This document shows, one piece after another, positions 53,056 through 62,533 of a stretch of DNA of 64,000 nt. The position numbers were made by a program, and so were the translations under genes. The DNA comes from Bacillus mesophilus (GTDB lineage: Bacteria > Bacillota > Bacilli > Bacillales > SA4), in contig NZ_JAAIWM010000008.1 in assembly GCF_011008845.1 (NCBI RefSeq), positions 81,512-145,511 on the forward strand, in the 5' to 3' direction. The notes under the pieces were generated by a model. It had not been told where the DNA came from. It worked only from the letters and a program-made list of their open reading frames with translations, and ran no database searches. The first letter of the stretch is position 1. Each line of letters begins with the position of its first letter.

Positions 53056-53211
53056 ATGCCTTCCCTTCTAACTCTTCATATGTCCTACAAGCCCCTAATA
53101 TTAAAACATAATTTTCTCACTAATGGTACAAAATATGAATTATATGTGTAGTTCTTAAGAGGGTTTATTATTTTTTTTATTAAATGCGTCTACTGAAGAG
53201 AGTGAGAATAG

Positions 53212-53769
53212 ATGAATCAAAAAGAATTTTTCAAACAAATTGTTGAAAATAGAATAGAACTTTTTGAAAGTTTCCATGAGTATTGGGTTCTATACTCTAG
53301 TTTTCATACATGGGAATTTTGGATTAATCTTTTTTTGCTAATAATCCCTCTTCTTATGTTGGCAGTCTTTATAGATCGGAAGAGGATTTTTGAGATTGGA
53401 TTCTTCGGTTTTGCTATTCACTCTATTGCCATCTATATTGATATTTATGGGATAAATGAAGGCTTATGGGGATATCCCACTCAGATTACAAGCTACCTTG
53501 TGTCAAATTTTTCATTAGACGCTTCATTACTCCCCATATCATGCATGTTTGTTTATCAGTATACATACAAAAAAGGTCCTATCTTTTACTTTAGCGTTAT
53601 TGGATTAGCAGTGTTATTTGCTTTTATTCTTAAGCCTTTATTTGTAAGGTTCGGACTATTTTATATGTCACCTAACTTCACGTATTTTCAGCTATTAATG
53701 TTTTATTTAGCAGGACTTGCTATCGCAGTAATTATTGCTAATATTTTTACAAGGTATTCGAAGTCATAG
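53212..53769 (+). CDS. Multi-TM membrane protein (CBO0543-like)
   Basis: 185 residues with about five hydrophobic segments. GINEGLWGYPTQITSYLVSN and PTFVRFGLFYMSPN-like loops (here PLFVRFGLFYMSPN) fit the CBO0543-type Bacillus family also seen at 12980-13952. The start has only a weak upstream site (GAGAGTGAGAATAG). Unknown function. Confidence 0.65.
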   Translation: MNQKEFFKQIVENRIELFESFHEYWVLYSSFHTWEFWINLFLLIIPLLMLAVFIDRKRIFEIGFFGFAIHSIAIYIDIYGINEGLWGYPTQITSYLVSNFSLDASLLPISCMFVYQYTYKKGPIFYFSVIGLAVLFAFILKPLFVRFGLFYMSPNFTYFQLLMFYLAGLAIAVIIANIFTRYSKS

Positions 53770-53775
53770 TTAGTT

Positions 53776-54123
53776 TAGAGTGTTGTCCTACACCAAGAAG
53801 GAGGCAGAGAGCCTGAAACGTTAATCTATAATGGTGAAGTAAGTGTATCGTTATGTAGGAGTAATTTCTTTGCAACAAAGGACGAATTAGATGAGTTTTT
53901 ACTGCAATCATATACACAAGAAATTGTAGATAAAATCTATAATAATTACAAATTTATCATGCACCAAAAAATAGGTTGGCTCAGCCTCACAGGGAAGACT
54001 ATATGACAAATTGAAGTAATTTTGTAGAATGGCAGGATGGAGAAGCGAAAATTTCTGAGATAGATAAAAGAAAACAGGGATGGAGAGTGGCTAGCTTTCT
54101 GCCCTTCACTTTAAATGAATGAT
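53776..54123 (+). pseudogene. Decayed gene of unknown family
   Basis: One frame reads ETLIYNGEVSVSLCRSNFF and then TKDELDEFLLQSYTQEIVDK up to KIGWLSLTGKTI-stop. A second frame takes over at about 53960 with PHREDYMTN, a TGA, then SNFVEWQDGEAKISEIDKRK and GWRVASFLPFTLNE-stop. The two parts look like one protein split by a frameshift plus a nonsense codon (probably TGG to TGA). No start codon or RBS is seen for the first part. Confidence 0.6.
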
Positions 54124-54128
54124 GTCTG

Positions 54129-54156
54129 AAAGCTAGTATTTCTAGTAGCTTTTATT
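54129..54156 (+). terminator. Probable terminator after the decayed gene
   Basis: AAAGCTA...TAGCTTT stem with a 10-nt loop, followed by TATTTCTT. The rest of the gap to 54400 shows no further feature. Confidence 0.55.
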
Positions 54157-54409
54157 TCTTGTAGTGATGGAAAAATTTAACAACTTTGTCTACTAGCCAC
54201 TTAAATGAATAATGGATTATTCTATAGTTTGAATATATTGTCACACAAATAGCTATCCTGAATATAAATATTGTTTAGTTCGTTCAGGTTCCAAACAACA
54301 ACTAGGCCAAAGTATAAAATTAAATGGTAAAACATATTTTTCTAAAAAGGTATTTCTTATATAGTGCCGAAATCATAATGAAACGTTCTTTATAAAGGAA
54401 GTGGTATTT

Positions 54410-55201
54410 TTGGAGGATTTCTTAACAGGCAAGGAAAATTCCGTTGAGGTTGCAAAAAAATTTATAACAGAATACTTTCCTACTAGTCATGCAGCGCTTT
54501 TAGCAGGTAGTGTAGTAAGTGGGAAAGTTACACATACCTCTGATCTTGATATTATTGTGTTTGACCAAAGCGTAGAGTCATCTTATAGGGAATCTCTCAT
54601 TTTTCATGAATGGAATATTGAAGTATTCGTCCATAATCTTACTTCATATAAGTTGTTTTTTACAAAGGATATTGAAAGAGCAAGACCAACCCTACCAAAT
54701 ATGGTTTCAGAAGGAATAATCTTAAAAAACAGTGAATTTATCAAGCTGCTTAAAATGGAGGCAGAAGAATTGTTAGAAAGAGGACCAAAAAGTTGGTCAG
54801 AAGATACAATCAAGCTGAAACAGTATTTTATATCTGATACACTAGATGACTTGATTGGATGTAAAAATAGAAATGAAGAACTTTTTATTGTACAAAACTT
54901 AGTGGACTTACTCTGTGAGTTTATATTAAGAACGAATAATAAGTGGGTTGGAACATCAAAATGGACATATCGTTGTTTAGAACAGTATGATGAAGATATT
55001 GCAAAAAGTTTGGTGCAAGCTCAAGAGTCCTTCTATCGTAATGAAAGTAAAAACGAATTGATTGAGGTAGTTGATTCTGTCCTAAATCCTTTTGGAGGTA
55101 GATTATTTGATGGGTTTACATTAGGAAAAACAAAGAAACCTAATAACCTGAAATCATTAAAAATCATAATTCACCCGGAAAGTAAAAATATATTTTTCTA
55201 G
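54410..55201 (+). CDS. Nucleotidyltransferase-domain protein
   Basis: Start at TTG 54410, 8 bp from AAAGGAAG; GTG 54401 is in frame but overlaps that site. 263 residues. ALLAGSVVSGKVTHTSDLDIIVFD is the GS...D-x-D pattern of polymerase-beta-like nucleotidyltransferases (KNTase/MinD type), and VFVHN supplies the third strand. The C-terminal helical domain is DUF4111/KNTase_C-like. It may modify an antibiotic or tRNA, or be part of a minimal toxin-like pair; no partner antitoxin is adjacent. Confidence 0.8.
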   Translation: MEDFLTGKENSVEVAKKFITEYFPTSHAALLAGSVVSGKVTHTSDLDIIVFDQSVESSYRESLIFHEWNIEVFVHNLTSYKLFFTKDIERARPTLPNMVSEGIILKNSEFIKLLKMEAEELLERGPKSWSEDTIKLKQYFISDTLDDLIGCKNRNEELFIVQNLVDLLCEFILRTNNKWVGTSKWTYRCLEQYDEDIAKSLVQAQESFYRNESKNELIEVVDSVLNPFGGRLFDGFTLGKTKKPNNLKSLKIIIHPESKNIFF

Positions 55202-55227
55202 ATAATAGTAGGAGTTGTTGTTATAAC

Positions 55228-55539
55228 ATGAAAGTGGTGTTGAAACCATTAGCTATCAATCAATTAAAGACAATACCCTTAAATGAACATGAGGGAATAA
55301 GAATTGAAGCAATTTTTGTTGGAAGTTGTGCATTATTTATAGATCATCATCTCTATATAGATAACAAAAAAGTAAATGATAAACAAATGAATATTGACGG
55401 TATTGATCTTTTAATTTCAAAAGATAGTCAAGAACATTTACCAGAAACTATTTATATAGACTATAATGATAACCTTGGCTATAAATTGTACTCTAATGAA
55501 GAGACGTATCGTTATAACTTACAGCTCGGTAGAAAGTAA
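55228..55539 (+). CDS. Hypothetical protein, 103 aa
   Basis: A strand-rich soluble protein (AIFVGSCALFIDHHLYIDNK, DLLISKDSQEHLPETIYIDY). It lies 26 bp after the nucleotidyltransferase and is probably co-transcribed with it. No good ribosome binding site is visible (GGAGTTGTTG at a distance). No family recognised. Confidence 0.55.
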   Translation: MKVVLKPLAINQLKTIPLNEHEGIRIEAIFVGSCALFIDHHLYIDNKKVNDKQMNIDGIDLLISKDSQEHLPETIYIDYNDNLGYKLYSNEETYRYNLQLGRK

Positions 55540-55603
55540 TGATTTTTTTCATGTTTTCTAAATGCCCGCACATACTAAGAAAAAGATGTTAGGTGGGAAT
55601 ACA

Positions 55604-55696
55604 ATGAATAAAGATAACAAAAAGGAACCGATGTTTAGTAGTGGAGAACTGGTAGAACATCAACTAAAGGGCTATTACGGTATGGATTCTGAGTAA
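55604..55696 (+). CDS. Very small ORF, 30 aa, with conserved-looking continuation after a TAA
   Basis: AGGTGGGAAT precedes the ATG. The frame MNKDNKKEPMFSSGELVEHQ... ends at TAA 55694-55696. The same frame then continues SLQSVNFATTENPYLNEH... to a second TAA at 55780. The combined 58 codons have uniform hydrophilic composition, so this may be a small gene recently cut by a nonsense mutation. Confidence 0.45.
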   Translation: MNKDNKKEPMFSSGELVEHQLKGYYGMDSE

Positions 55697-55852
55697 AGTC
55701 TACAGTCGGTTAATTTTGCTACAACGGAGAATCCTTATTTAAATGAACACGATCAGGAAGACTCCAAAGAGAATGAGTAAATAAAAACACTTTCTAACTC
55801 AGCTTTTGGATAGTTCTTTCAACACTGAATTCCTTTATACTTTCCGATTAGC

Positions 55853-55886
55853 AAAAAAAGTCATATTCTAAGAATATGGCTTTTTG
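55853..55886 (+). terminator. Rho-independent terminator
   Basis: AAAAAGTCATATTC-TAA-GAATATGGCTTTTT with one wobble and a T-run. Confidence 0.85.
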
Positions 55887-55904
55887 TTTTAGAAGGAGGA
55901 TTAA

Positions 55905-56405
55905 ATGTTCCAGACTGAAAGGTGCTTTATTATGAGGATAACGGACCAAGACCTAACAGATATAATTAAATTGTACGCTAGTGAGGAAGTAAGGAGGTTC
56001 CTAGGAGGGCCGGTTGAAGCAGCAAAAGTAAAAAAGAACATTTTGAAACTATTAACTCAAAGTAACATACATCATTACTGGTGTATTAGAGATAAAAAGT
56101 CATTGAATTTTATTGGGCTTATTTCATTGGACACACATCATGATGGGGAATCTATAGAGGTGTCATACCAACTTCTTCCTGAATGGTGGGGAGCCCAGTA
56201 TGCTAGTGAAACAATTAAAGCTATAATTGATTACGCGTTTTATGAGATTAACTTAACAAGACTAGTGGCGGAAACTCAAGCTGCCAATATTGCTTCATGT
56301 AAAGTGCTTGAAAAATTAGGGATGACTCTTAAGGAAAAAGTGCAGAGGTTTGGTGCCGAACAGTATATATATGAATTGAACCAATCTGAATATAAGATTT
56401 CTTAA
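55905..56405 (+). CDS. GNAT-family acetyltransferase (RimJ/RimL type)
   Basis: 166 residues. SYQLLPEWWGAQYASETIKA carries the acetyl-CoA loop region, and ETQAANIASCKVLEKLGM is the typical motif of RimJ/RimL-like ribosomal-protein or small-molecule acetyltransferases. AAGGAGGAT precedes the ATG. It is followed 66 bp later by pepF. Substrate unknown. Confidence 0.85.
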   Translation: MFQTERCFIMRITDQDLTDIIKLYASEEVRRFLGGPVEAAKVKKNILKLLTQSNIHHYWCIRDKKSLNFIGLISLDTHHDGESIEVSYQLLPEWWGAQYASETIKAIIDYAFYEINLTRLVAETQAANIASCKVLEKLGMTLKEKVQRFGAEQYIYELNQSEYKIS

Positions 56406-56471
56406 TCTAACAAAATTGTTTGAAATATCGTATAATTAAAAGATATTCAGCATGAGAGGAGAAGAATTATT

Positions 56472-58259
56472 TTGAATACATATCAAACAAGAGAAGCTGT
56501 ACCGGTAGAAGAAACTTGGAGACTAGAAGACATATATGAGAGTGAAGCAGCTTGGCAAAAGGATTACGAACAAGTTGTTGAACTTACAAAAAAATTAAAA
56601 GAATTTGATGGTCAAATACATAACGGTGGATTACTACTAAACTACCTCAAACTTGAAGAGGAAATAAGTTTTGTTTATAGAAAATTATTTGCTTACGGAA
56701 TGCTTCAAAACGATCTTGATACTCGTGTTACTTCCGCTCAAGTCCTTCGAGATAAGGCATCCCAATTAGGGCAGCAGGTAAGTGCTGCTAGAGCATTTTT
56801 TATGCCTTTCTTATTAGGCTTGGAGGAAGAAACCCTAAAGAACTACATAGAAGAAGCAGAGGGTCTTACCTATTTTGAAAAAGACCTTTATGAGGCATAT
56901 CGTTATAAGAAGCATGTACTGTCAAAGGAAAAGGAAGAAATAGTAGCACTAATGGGTGAGGCACTTGCTGCACCGAGTAAAATTTACGGGATGATTAATA
57001 ATGCAGACATTAAATTTGGCGAAGTGACAAATGATGACGGGGAAAAGGTAGAATTAACACGAGGAATGTTTGCAAAACTGATAAAAAGTGAAGATCGAGA
57101 GAAACGTAAGGAAGCTTACAAAGCTTACTATAAACCATATGTAGAGCAACAAAACACAATTGCTTCTACACTTGCCTCTGCAATTAAAAATAATGTACTA
57201 ACAACAAAATTAAGAGAATATCCATCAGCTTTAGAAAAAGCTTTATTTTCTGATGTTGTTCCTAAGGAAGTCTATGAAAACCTAATCCAAGTAACGAGAG
57301 ATCATATTGCACCTATGCACAAGTATACTGAAATTAGGAAGCAACTTCTCGGTTTAGAAGAATTGCGTCCATATGATTTAAATGTGTCCTTAGTTCAAGG
57401 TGTTGAAAAAGAAATCTCATATGAAGAAGCCTATAGCTTAATGCTAAAGAGCCTAGAGCCATTAGGTGAAGATTATGTTTCAACGTTAGCTAGCTTTAAA
57501 GAAAAGCGTTATTTTGATGTAAGGGAAACACCAGCTAAGAGGTCGGGTGCCTATAATATGGGTGTTTATGGTGTTCATCCATTTGTACTCCTCAACCATC
57601 AGGATGACATTCGAAGTTTATTCACATTAACCCATGAATGTGGTCACGCGATGCATTCTTACTATAGTAGTAAACACCAGCCTCAAATTAGTGCTGGTTA
57701 CTCGATCTTTGTAGCAGAAGTGGCTTCCACTGTTAATGAGATTTTACTTATACGTTATCTATTAGAGACAACAGAAGATACACAAATGAAGAAGTATTTA
57801 TTGAACTATTTTATAGATAGCTTTAAGGGGACATTTTTTACTCAGGTGATGTTCGCAGAGTTTGAAAAGCTCACGCATGAAAAGGCTGAACAAGATGAGC
57901 CATTAAATGTTGAGATTTTCAACTCCATTTATGAAGATATATTCCGAGTTTACAATGGTGAAGCTCTCGAATTTGATGAAGAAGTTAAGTATGGCTGGTC
58001 TCGTATACCACATTTCTACCGACCTTTCTATGTTTATAAATATGCTACTGGCTATGTATCAGCCATCCAAATAGCTGATAAAATTCTGTCAGGAGATCAA
58101 GAAGTTTTACAAAATTATTTAACGTTTTTAAAGAGTGGTAGCTCGGAATACCCTTTAGAATTACTAAAGAAAACAGGTGTGGATTTAATGAAACCGGAGC
58201 CTATCCAAAATGCCTTATCTATCTTTAGTGACTTGGTAGAGGAGTTTGCCTCACTATAA
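56472..58259 (+). CDS. pepF: Oligoendopeptidase F (M3 zinc metallopeptidase)
   Basis: 595 residues, normal for PepF (about 600). The zinc motif H388-E389-x-x-H392 is in LTHECGHAMHSYYSS, and the third ligand lies in the helix AEVASTVNEILL. The N-terminal helical domain (PVEETWRLEDIYESEAAWQ) is typical. It degrades short peptides (7-17 residues) in the cytoplasm. Translation starts at TTG 56472 behind AGAGGAGAAG. A very strong terminator follows. Confidence 0.95.
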   Translation: MNTYQTREAVPVEETWRLEDIYESEAAWQKDYEQVVELTKKLKEFDGQIHNGGLLLNYLKLEEEISFVYRKLFAYGMLQNDLDTRVTSAQVLRDKASQLGQQVSAARAFFMPFLLGLEEETLKNYIEEAEGLTYFEKDLYEAYRYKKHVLSKEKEEIVALMGEALAAPSKIYGMINNADIKFGEVTNDDGEKVELTRGMFAKLIKSEDREKRKEAYKAYYKPYVEQQNTIASTLASAIKNNVLTTKLREYPSALEKALFSDVVPKEVYENLIQVTRDHIAPMHKYTEIRKQLLGLEELRPYDLNVSLVQGVEKEISYEEAYSLMLKSLEPLGEDYVSTLASFKEKRYFDVRETPAKRSGAYNMGVYGVHPFVLLNHQDDIRSLFTLTHECGHAMHSYYSSKHQPQISAGYSIFVAEVASTVNEILLIRYLLETTEDTQMKKYLLNYFIDSFKGTFFTQVMFAEFEKLTHEKAEQDEPLNVEIFNSIYEDIFRVYNGEALEFDEEVKYGWSRIPHFYRPFYVYKYATGYVSAIQIADKILSGDQEVLQNYLTFLKSGSSEYPLELLKKTGVDLMKPEPIQNALSIFSDLVEEFASL

Positions 58260-58272
58260 TTGATCTATTATA

Positions 58273-58314
58273 AAAGAGTGTTGAAAATCATTTGATTTTC
58301 AACACTCTTTTTTT
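58273..58314 (+). terminator. Strong terminator after pepF
   Basis: 17-bp perfect stem starting AAAGAGTGTTGAAAATC, loop ATTT, then TTTT. Confidence 0.95.
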
Positions 58315-58399
58315 ACTGTGTTTTAGGAACATGCATAATCCTTCTACTGATGGAAATAGTAGGGATAACATAAACTCTCTAAATAAGAGGTGTATTAGA

Positions 58400-59959
58400 T
58401 TGTTCGGTTTTTTCAGAAGAAGAAGTCAGTCATCAAGTCAGAATCAAAATCATTCTTCCCACATAGAAAGTAAAAATAAACCTCAATTAACTTCTGATTT
58501 AGAAAAGAATGTAAATACTATTATTAACCTGATGGATTCCCCAAGTGACTTAGTAACTAGAAGGTTACAGGTAGGTAATTATAAAGTAACTTTAGTCTAT
58601 TTTGATGGATTAATTGATAAGGCAACCCTTAATGAGTTCATTATAAAAAATTTTCAAGAAGATGTATCTACTTTAAAAAATCAACCACTATCTCCTTCAA
58701 CGTCATTTATTGAGTACCTTAAAAATGAAGTCTTCTCAGCAGCAGAGTTGAAAACCGTGTCTACGTTGGATGAACTTATGTTAGATATTCTATCGGGTGA
58801 TACTGCTGTTTTAATTGATGGTCTCGATCAAGGAATAGTGATAGGTACAAGAGGCTGGGAGAGTCGGTCAATTGAAGAACCAATAACTGAAGCGTTGGTA
58901 CGTGGCCCAAGAGATGGGTTTACAGAAAATATTCGAACGAATATGGTTCTCATACGAAGGAGAATAAGGGATCCCAATTTACGATTTGAATCGTTTAAGG
59001 TTGGCAGGCGTTCCAAAAAAGATTTGGTCATTTCATATATTGCCGGTATTGCTCATCCCCAAATTATTGATGAGGTAATCCGAAGAGTAGAAACAATTGA
59101 TATGGATGATGTCCCTGAAACAGGCTATGTAGAACAATGGATCGAGGATAATTTTTTATCACCCTTTCCACAAGTCTTAAATACAGAAAGACCGGATAAA
59201 GTTTCGGCTGCACTAACACAAGGGAAGGTTGCTATTTTTCTAGATGGTACCCCTTTTGCATTAGTTGCCCCACTAACTTTTGGAGAAACCTTACAATCTC
59301 CTGAGGATTATTATGAACGGTGGTATATTGGTACCCTGATTAGGATATTACGTTATTTTTGCGCTTTTGTAGCTTTGTTTTTACCAAGCTTATATGTAGC
59401 TCTTGTATCTTTTCATCCCGGCATGATTCCTTCGAAATTAGCTTTTTCGATCATTTCAACTAGAGAAGGAGTTCCATTTCCTTCATTGTTTGAAGCATTT
59501 TTTATGGAGTTAACCATGGAAATCCTTAGAGAAGCTGGGGTCAGGTTACCTAAACCAATCGGGCAAACAGTGGGGATCGTAGGAGGTCTAGTGATCGGGG
59601 AGGCTGCCGTTAGTGCCGGAATAGTTAGTCCAATCATGGTTATTGTTGTGGCTGTTACGGCGATCTCAACCTTTGTTATTCCTACTTATTCTTTTGCAAT
59701 TTCAATTAGAATGCTTCGCTTCGTTTTTCTCATTGTTGCAGGTGTATTTGGATTTTATGGAATCATCCTAACCTATATCGCTATTAACGTTCATATGGCG
59801 AACCTTAAATCATTCGGCGTCCCTTATACTGTACCATTTGCACCAAGCTTCTATAAAGATTGGAAGGATTTGGTCCTTAGAGCACCAGTAACCTTTTTCA
59901 GTAACAGACCCAAGTTAATGCAAACCGGAGATGACGTTCGTATGAAAGGGAGGAAGTAA
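58400..59959 (+). CDS. GerA-family spore germination protein (A subunit)
   Basis: Start taken as TTG 58400, 8 bp after AGAGGTG; the longer frame (from 58292) would begin inside the pepF terminator. 519 residues: a variable basic N-terminus (FFRRRSQSSSQNQNH), the GerA soluble domain with GDTAVLIDGLDQGIVIGTRGW split around SIEEPITEALVRGPRDGF, NMVLIRRRI, then at least four membrane segments after residue 310. It is the A subunit of a GerA-type germinant receptor in the spore inner membrane. Confidence 0.93.
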   Translation: MFGFFRRRSQSSSQNQNHSSHIESKNKPQLTSDLEKNVNTIINLMDSPSDLVTRRLQVGNYKVTLVYFDGLIDKATLNEFIIKNFQEDVSTLKNQPLSPSTSFIEYLKNEVFSAAELKTVSTLDELMLDILSGDTAVLIDGLDQGIVIGTRGWESRSIEEPITEALVRGPRDGFTENIRTNMVLIRRRIRDPNLRFESFKVGRRSKKDLVISYIAGIAHPQIIDEVIRRVETIDMDDVPETGYVEQWIEDNFLSPFPQVLNTERPDKVSAALTQGKVAIFLDGTPFALVAPLTFGETLQSPEDYYERWYIGTLIRILRYFCAFVALFLPSLYVALVSFHPGMIPSKLAFSIISTREGVPFPSLFEAFFMELTMEILREAGVRLPKPIGQTVGIVGGLVIGEAAVSAGIVSPIMVIVVAVTAISTFVIPTYSFAISIRMLRFVFLIVAGVFGFYGIILTYIAINVHMANLKSFGVPYTVPFAPSFYKDWKDLVLRAPVTFFSNRPKLMQTGDDVRMKGRK

Positions 59960-59961
59960 TA

Positions 59962-61071
59962 ATGAGGCCCTTCGAATATGCGGATAGTAAAATAGGCGGA
60001 AAGGAATTAGTGTATATTATCGCATCGATGTCAATTGGTGTGGGAATCTTGACCCTACCTAGGTTGGTTGCAACACATACTAAAACCTTTGATGGTTGGA
60101 TTTCCATTCTAGCTGCTGGACTATTTTTTATGTTTTTTGGGTGGTTATTAGCTAAAGTTGTCTCCACCTTTTCTCAAAAAAATTTCTTTGAATACTGTTC
60201 GCTTTTATTAACAAAGCCGATTGCTTTTTGTTTAACTATTATTTTGGCTCTAACATTTTTGTTTACTTGCTCTCTAGAAGCAAGAGTAGTTGCCAATATC
60301 TCAAAGCTTTACATGTTTGACCGAACGCCAATAGAGGCAGTAACATTGGTATTCATCTTAGTTGTAGTTTACGCTGTAATGGGTACTAGAATCGCATTAC
60401 TCCGATTAAACATGATGTTCTTGCCTATTGTATTAGGGGTTACTCTTCTTGTACAGGGATTTAACATTCCCTTGTTTGAAATAGATAGTTTACGACCTAC
60501 TTTTACAACACCACTTGTAGGTTATTGGCGTGCAGCTCAAGAAACAGTGTTTTCTTACATTGGGTATGTCGTAATCCTAGTTTATATTTCTTTAATGAAA
60601 AACCCAAAGGATGCCCCCAAAATGACCATATTAGGAATAGGGATTCCCATTGTTCTTTATCTCATTATATTTGCGGTAGCTGTAGGGGTTTTTGGTAACA
60701 TGGCAACTGCCCAAATTACCTATCCTACTATTGAGATAGCAAAAGAAATTCAAGCTCCAGGTGGGTTTTTGGAAAGGTTTGAGTCTATCTTTTTCACTGT
60801 ATGGATTATGACAATCTTTAATACTGCCTCCATGGCACTCGATATTGTAGTACATCTATTAAAATCCATTTTTAGCATTAAAAAGAATACATTGATTTTT
60901 ATTTTATCTCCTTTGGTCTTTTTAATTTCGATAACACCTGAAAATACAAATCAAATTCAAATGTTAGGTAAGGTGATAGCGGGAATTGGACTTTTTTATG
61001 GTGTTATACTTGCGGTCCTTCTGTATATAGTTCAACGAATTAAAGGGGTTCATGTAGATGCGGAAAATTAA
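59962..61071 (+). CDS. GerB-family spore germination permease
   Basis: 369 residues, ten membrane segments. GGKELVYIIASMSIGVGILT is the N-terminal signature of GerB/GerAB-type APC-superfamily permeases. It begins 2 bp after gerA behind GGGAGGAAG and overlaps the gerC start by 14 nt. It is the germinant-binding integral membrane subunit. Confidence 0.93.
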   Translation: MRPFEYADSKIGGKELVYIIASMSIGVGILTLPRLVATHTKTFDGWISILAAGLFFMFFGWLLAKVVSTFSQKNFFEYCSLLLTKPIAFCLTIILALTFLFTCSLEARVVANISKLYMFDRTPIEAVTLVFILVVVYAVMGTRIALLRLNMMFLPIVLGVTLLVQGFNIPLFEIDSLRPTFTTPLVGYWRAAQETVFSYIGYVVILVYISLMKNPKDAPKMTILGIGIPIVLYLIIFAVAVGVFGNMATAQITYPTIEIAKEIQAPGGFLERFESIFFTVWIMTIFNTASMALDIVVHLLKSIFSIKKNTLIFILSPLVFLISITPENTNQIQMLGKVIAGIGLFYGVILAVLLYIVQRIKGVHVDAEN

Positions 61072-62233
61072 GATATTAACAATTCTACTCATTTTACTAA
61101 TGAATTCAGGTTGCTGGGACTCAATTGAAATTGAACAACGTGGCTTTGTAATTGGTGTCGGTATTGATTTGGCTGAAAAAAAAGGTGAAGAGGGAGATAA
61201 GTTGCTCAAACTAACTCAGCAATTCGTTGTCCCTGCTGCTATGAGCGGATCAGGATCTAGTAGTGGTGAGGGAACACAAGAAGCCTATCAAAACATTGAA
61301 TCTGTGGGGAACACTATATTTGAGATGGTAAGAACAGTTGCCGCTCAGACAAGTAGATCACCCTTTTATGAACATATCAAATTAATCGTCATATCGGAAG
61401 AGGTGGCAAAATCCGAAAAATTCCCAGATGTAATAGATTTTTTTCTTAGATATCCAGAAATGCGAAGAGGAATTCAAGTAATGATCACACCTGATTCAGC
61501 TAAAGACATACTAGAGTTTAAGCCAGGTAATGAAAAGTTACCATCAATGTTTATTCAATCTATTTCTCGTAATAACTACAAAAATGCGAGAATGGTCCCA
61601 CCAACAAGAATAGGTGATTTACATGGACACTTATTAGGAACAGAAAGCTTTATGATACAAATGGTTTCAAAGTTAAGTAAAGAAGAAGTGAAACTTACTG
61701 GCCACGCAGTTATAAACGGTAAATCAGATCAACTAGTGGGATTTATTAGAGAAGATGCAACCGAAGGAGCTAACTTTCTTACAGGTGAAATAAAAGGAGG
61801 ACTTCTTGAGGCGGAGTTAGGTGGGGAAGTTATCATCTTTCAAATCAATGAAGTGAAAACGCAAATTAAACCTATCGTATCTAGTAAAGAAGATATTAAG
61901 TTTAAGATTAATATCTCTACAACGGGGTCCATTCCAGAATCATTTGCTCCAATCAACTTATTAGAACAAAAAGACATCAAGCAAATTGAAAAAGCTGTAG
62001 AAGAAAAAATCCGTTATTTTGTAGGATTAGCAATAGATGAAGTTCAAAAAGAAATGAAAACAGATGTACTTGGATTTGGGAGGGCAATTATGGTCCAAGA
62101 GTCAAAACATTGGGAGAAGCTTAAAGATAATTGGGATTTTGGAGAAAACTATTTTTCTAAAAGTGAAATTGATTTAAGCATAGATGTAACTGTAAGTAGA
62201 AATGGAGCAATTATTAAATCATCACTTGAATAA
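61058..62233 (+). CDS. Ger(x)C-family spore germination lipoprotein
   Basis: 391 residues. The signal (MRKIKILTILLILLMNSGC) with lipobox NSGC is followed at once by WDSIEIEQRGFVIGVGID, the canonical start of Ger(x)C proteins. The N-terminal domain ends near residue 200 and the C-terminal alpha/beta domain contains QIKPIVSSKEDIKFKINIS. It is anchored by a diacylglycerol-modified cysteine to the outer face of the spore inner membrane. The length is normal. Confidence 0.94.
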   Translation: MRKIKILTILLILLMNSGCWDSIEIEQRGFVIGVGIDLAEKKGEEGDKLLKLTQQFVVPAAMSGSGSSSGEGTQEAYQNIESVGNTIFEMVRTVAAQTSRSPFYEHIKLIVISEEVAKSEKFPDVIDFFLRYPEMRRGIQVMITPDSAKDILEFKPGNEKLPSMFIQSISRNNYKNARMVPPTRIGDLHGHLLGTESFMIQMVSKLSKEEVKLTGHAVINGKSDQLVGFIREDATEGANFLTGEIKGGLLEAELGGEVIIFQINEVKTQIKPIVSSKEDIKFKINISTTGSIPESFAPINLLEQKDIKQIEKAVEEKIRYFVGLAIDEVQKEMKTDVLGFGRAIMVQESKHWEKLKDNWDFGENYFSKSEIDLSIDVTVSRNGAIIKSSLE

Positions 62234-62242
62234 GGAGAGAAA

Positions 62243-62395
62243 ATGAGAGAAATTCTTGAAGTATTTACACCTAGTGTTAGAGATGTTTTTTTTGCTGCCT
62301 TAGCTTTTGCTATACCATTTACACTATCTAAATCCATGGAGAAAGTTCTAAAAGCGGGAAATCCGCCTTGGAAGCAGGAGGAGGGAGACAAGTAA
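62243..62395 (+). CDS. Small protein at the end of the gerABC operon, 50 aa
   Basis: AAGGAGAG is 5 bp before the ATG and the gene begins 9 bp after gerC. 50 residues: one hydrophobic segment (VFFAALAFAIPFTL) flanked by charged ends, with a Pro/Trp/Glu-rich tail (NPPWKQEEGDK). It could be a receptor-associated accessory peptide. It does not have the two-TM layout of known D subunits. Real by RBS and position; function unknown. Confidence 0.65.
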   Translation: MREILEVFTPSVRDVFFAALAFAIPFTLSKSMEKVLKAGNPPWKQEEGDK

Positions 62396-62533
62396 TCTCT
62401 TCCTAGAAATTCTTCGAAAAGTAGTACTATCCTATAATGATTTCAATGATTTTCAGGAATCCCTTCCTATGGTCTTTAAGATATTCATTTCCTATAATAA
62501 CTTGTATATCAGTTTCTAAGGGAAGGATTTCAA

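Noticed and set aside
54008..54013. TGA inside the decayed gene (TN-UGA-SNFVEW) as a third selenocysteine
   Set aside because: The gene also has a frameshift, the position fits Trp better than Cys, and no suitable hairpin follows within 40 nt.
58292..58399. Longer GerA start at 58292
   Set aside because: It lies inside the strong pepF terminator and has no RBS. TTG 58400 has a well-placed AGAGGTG and starts the family-like basic region.
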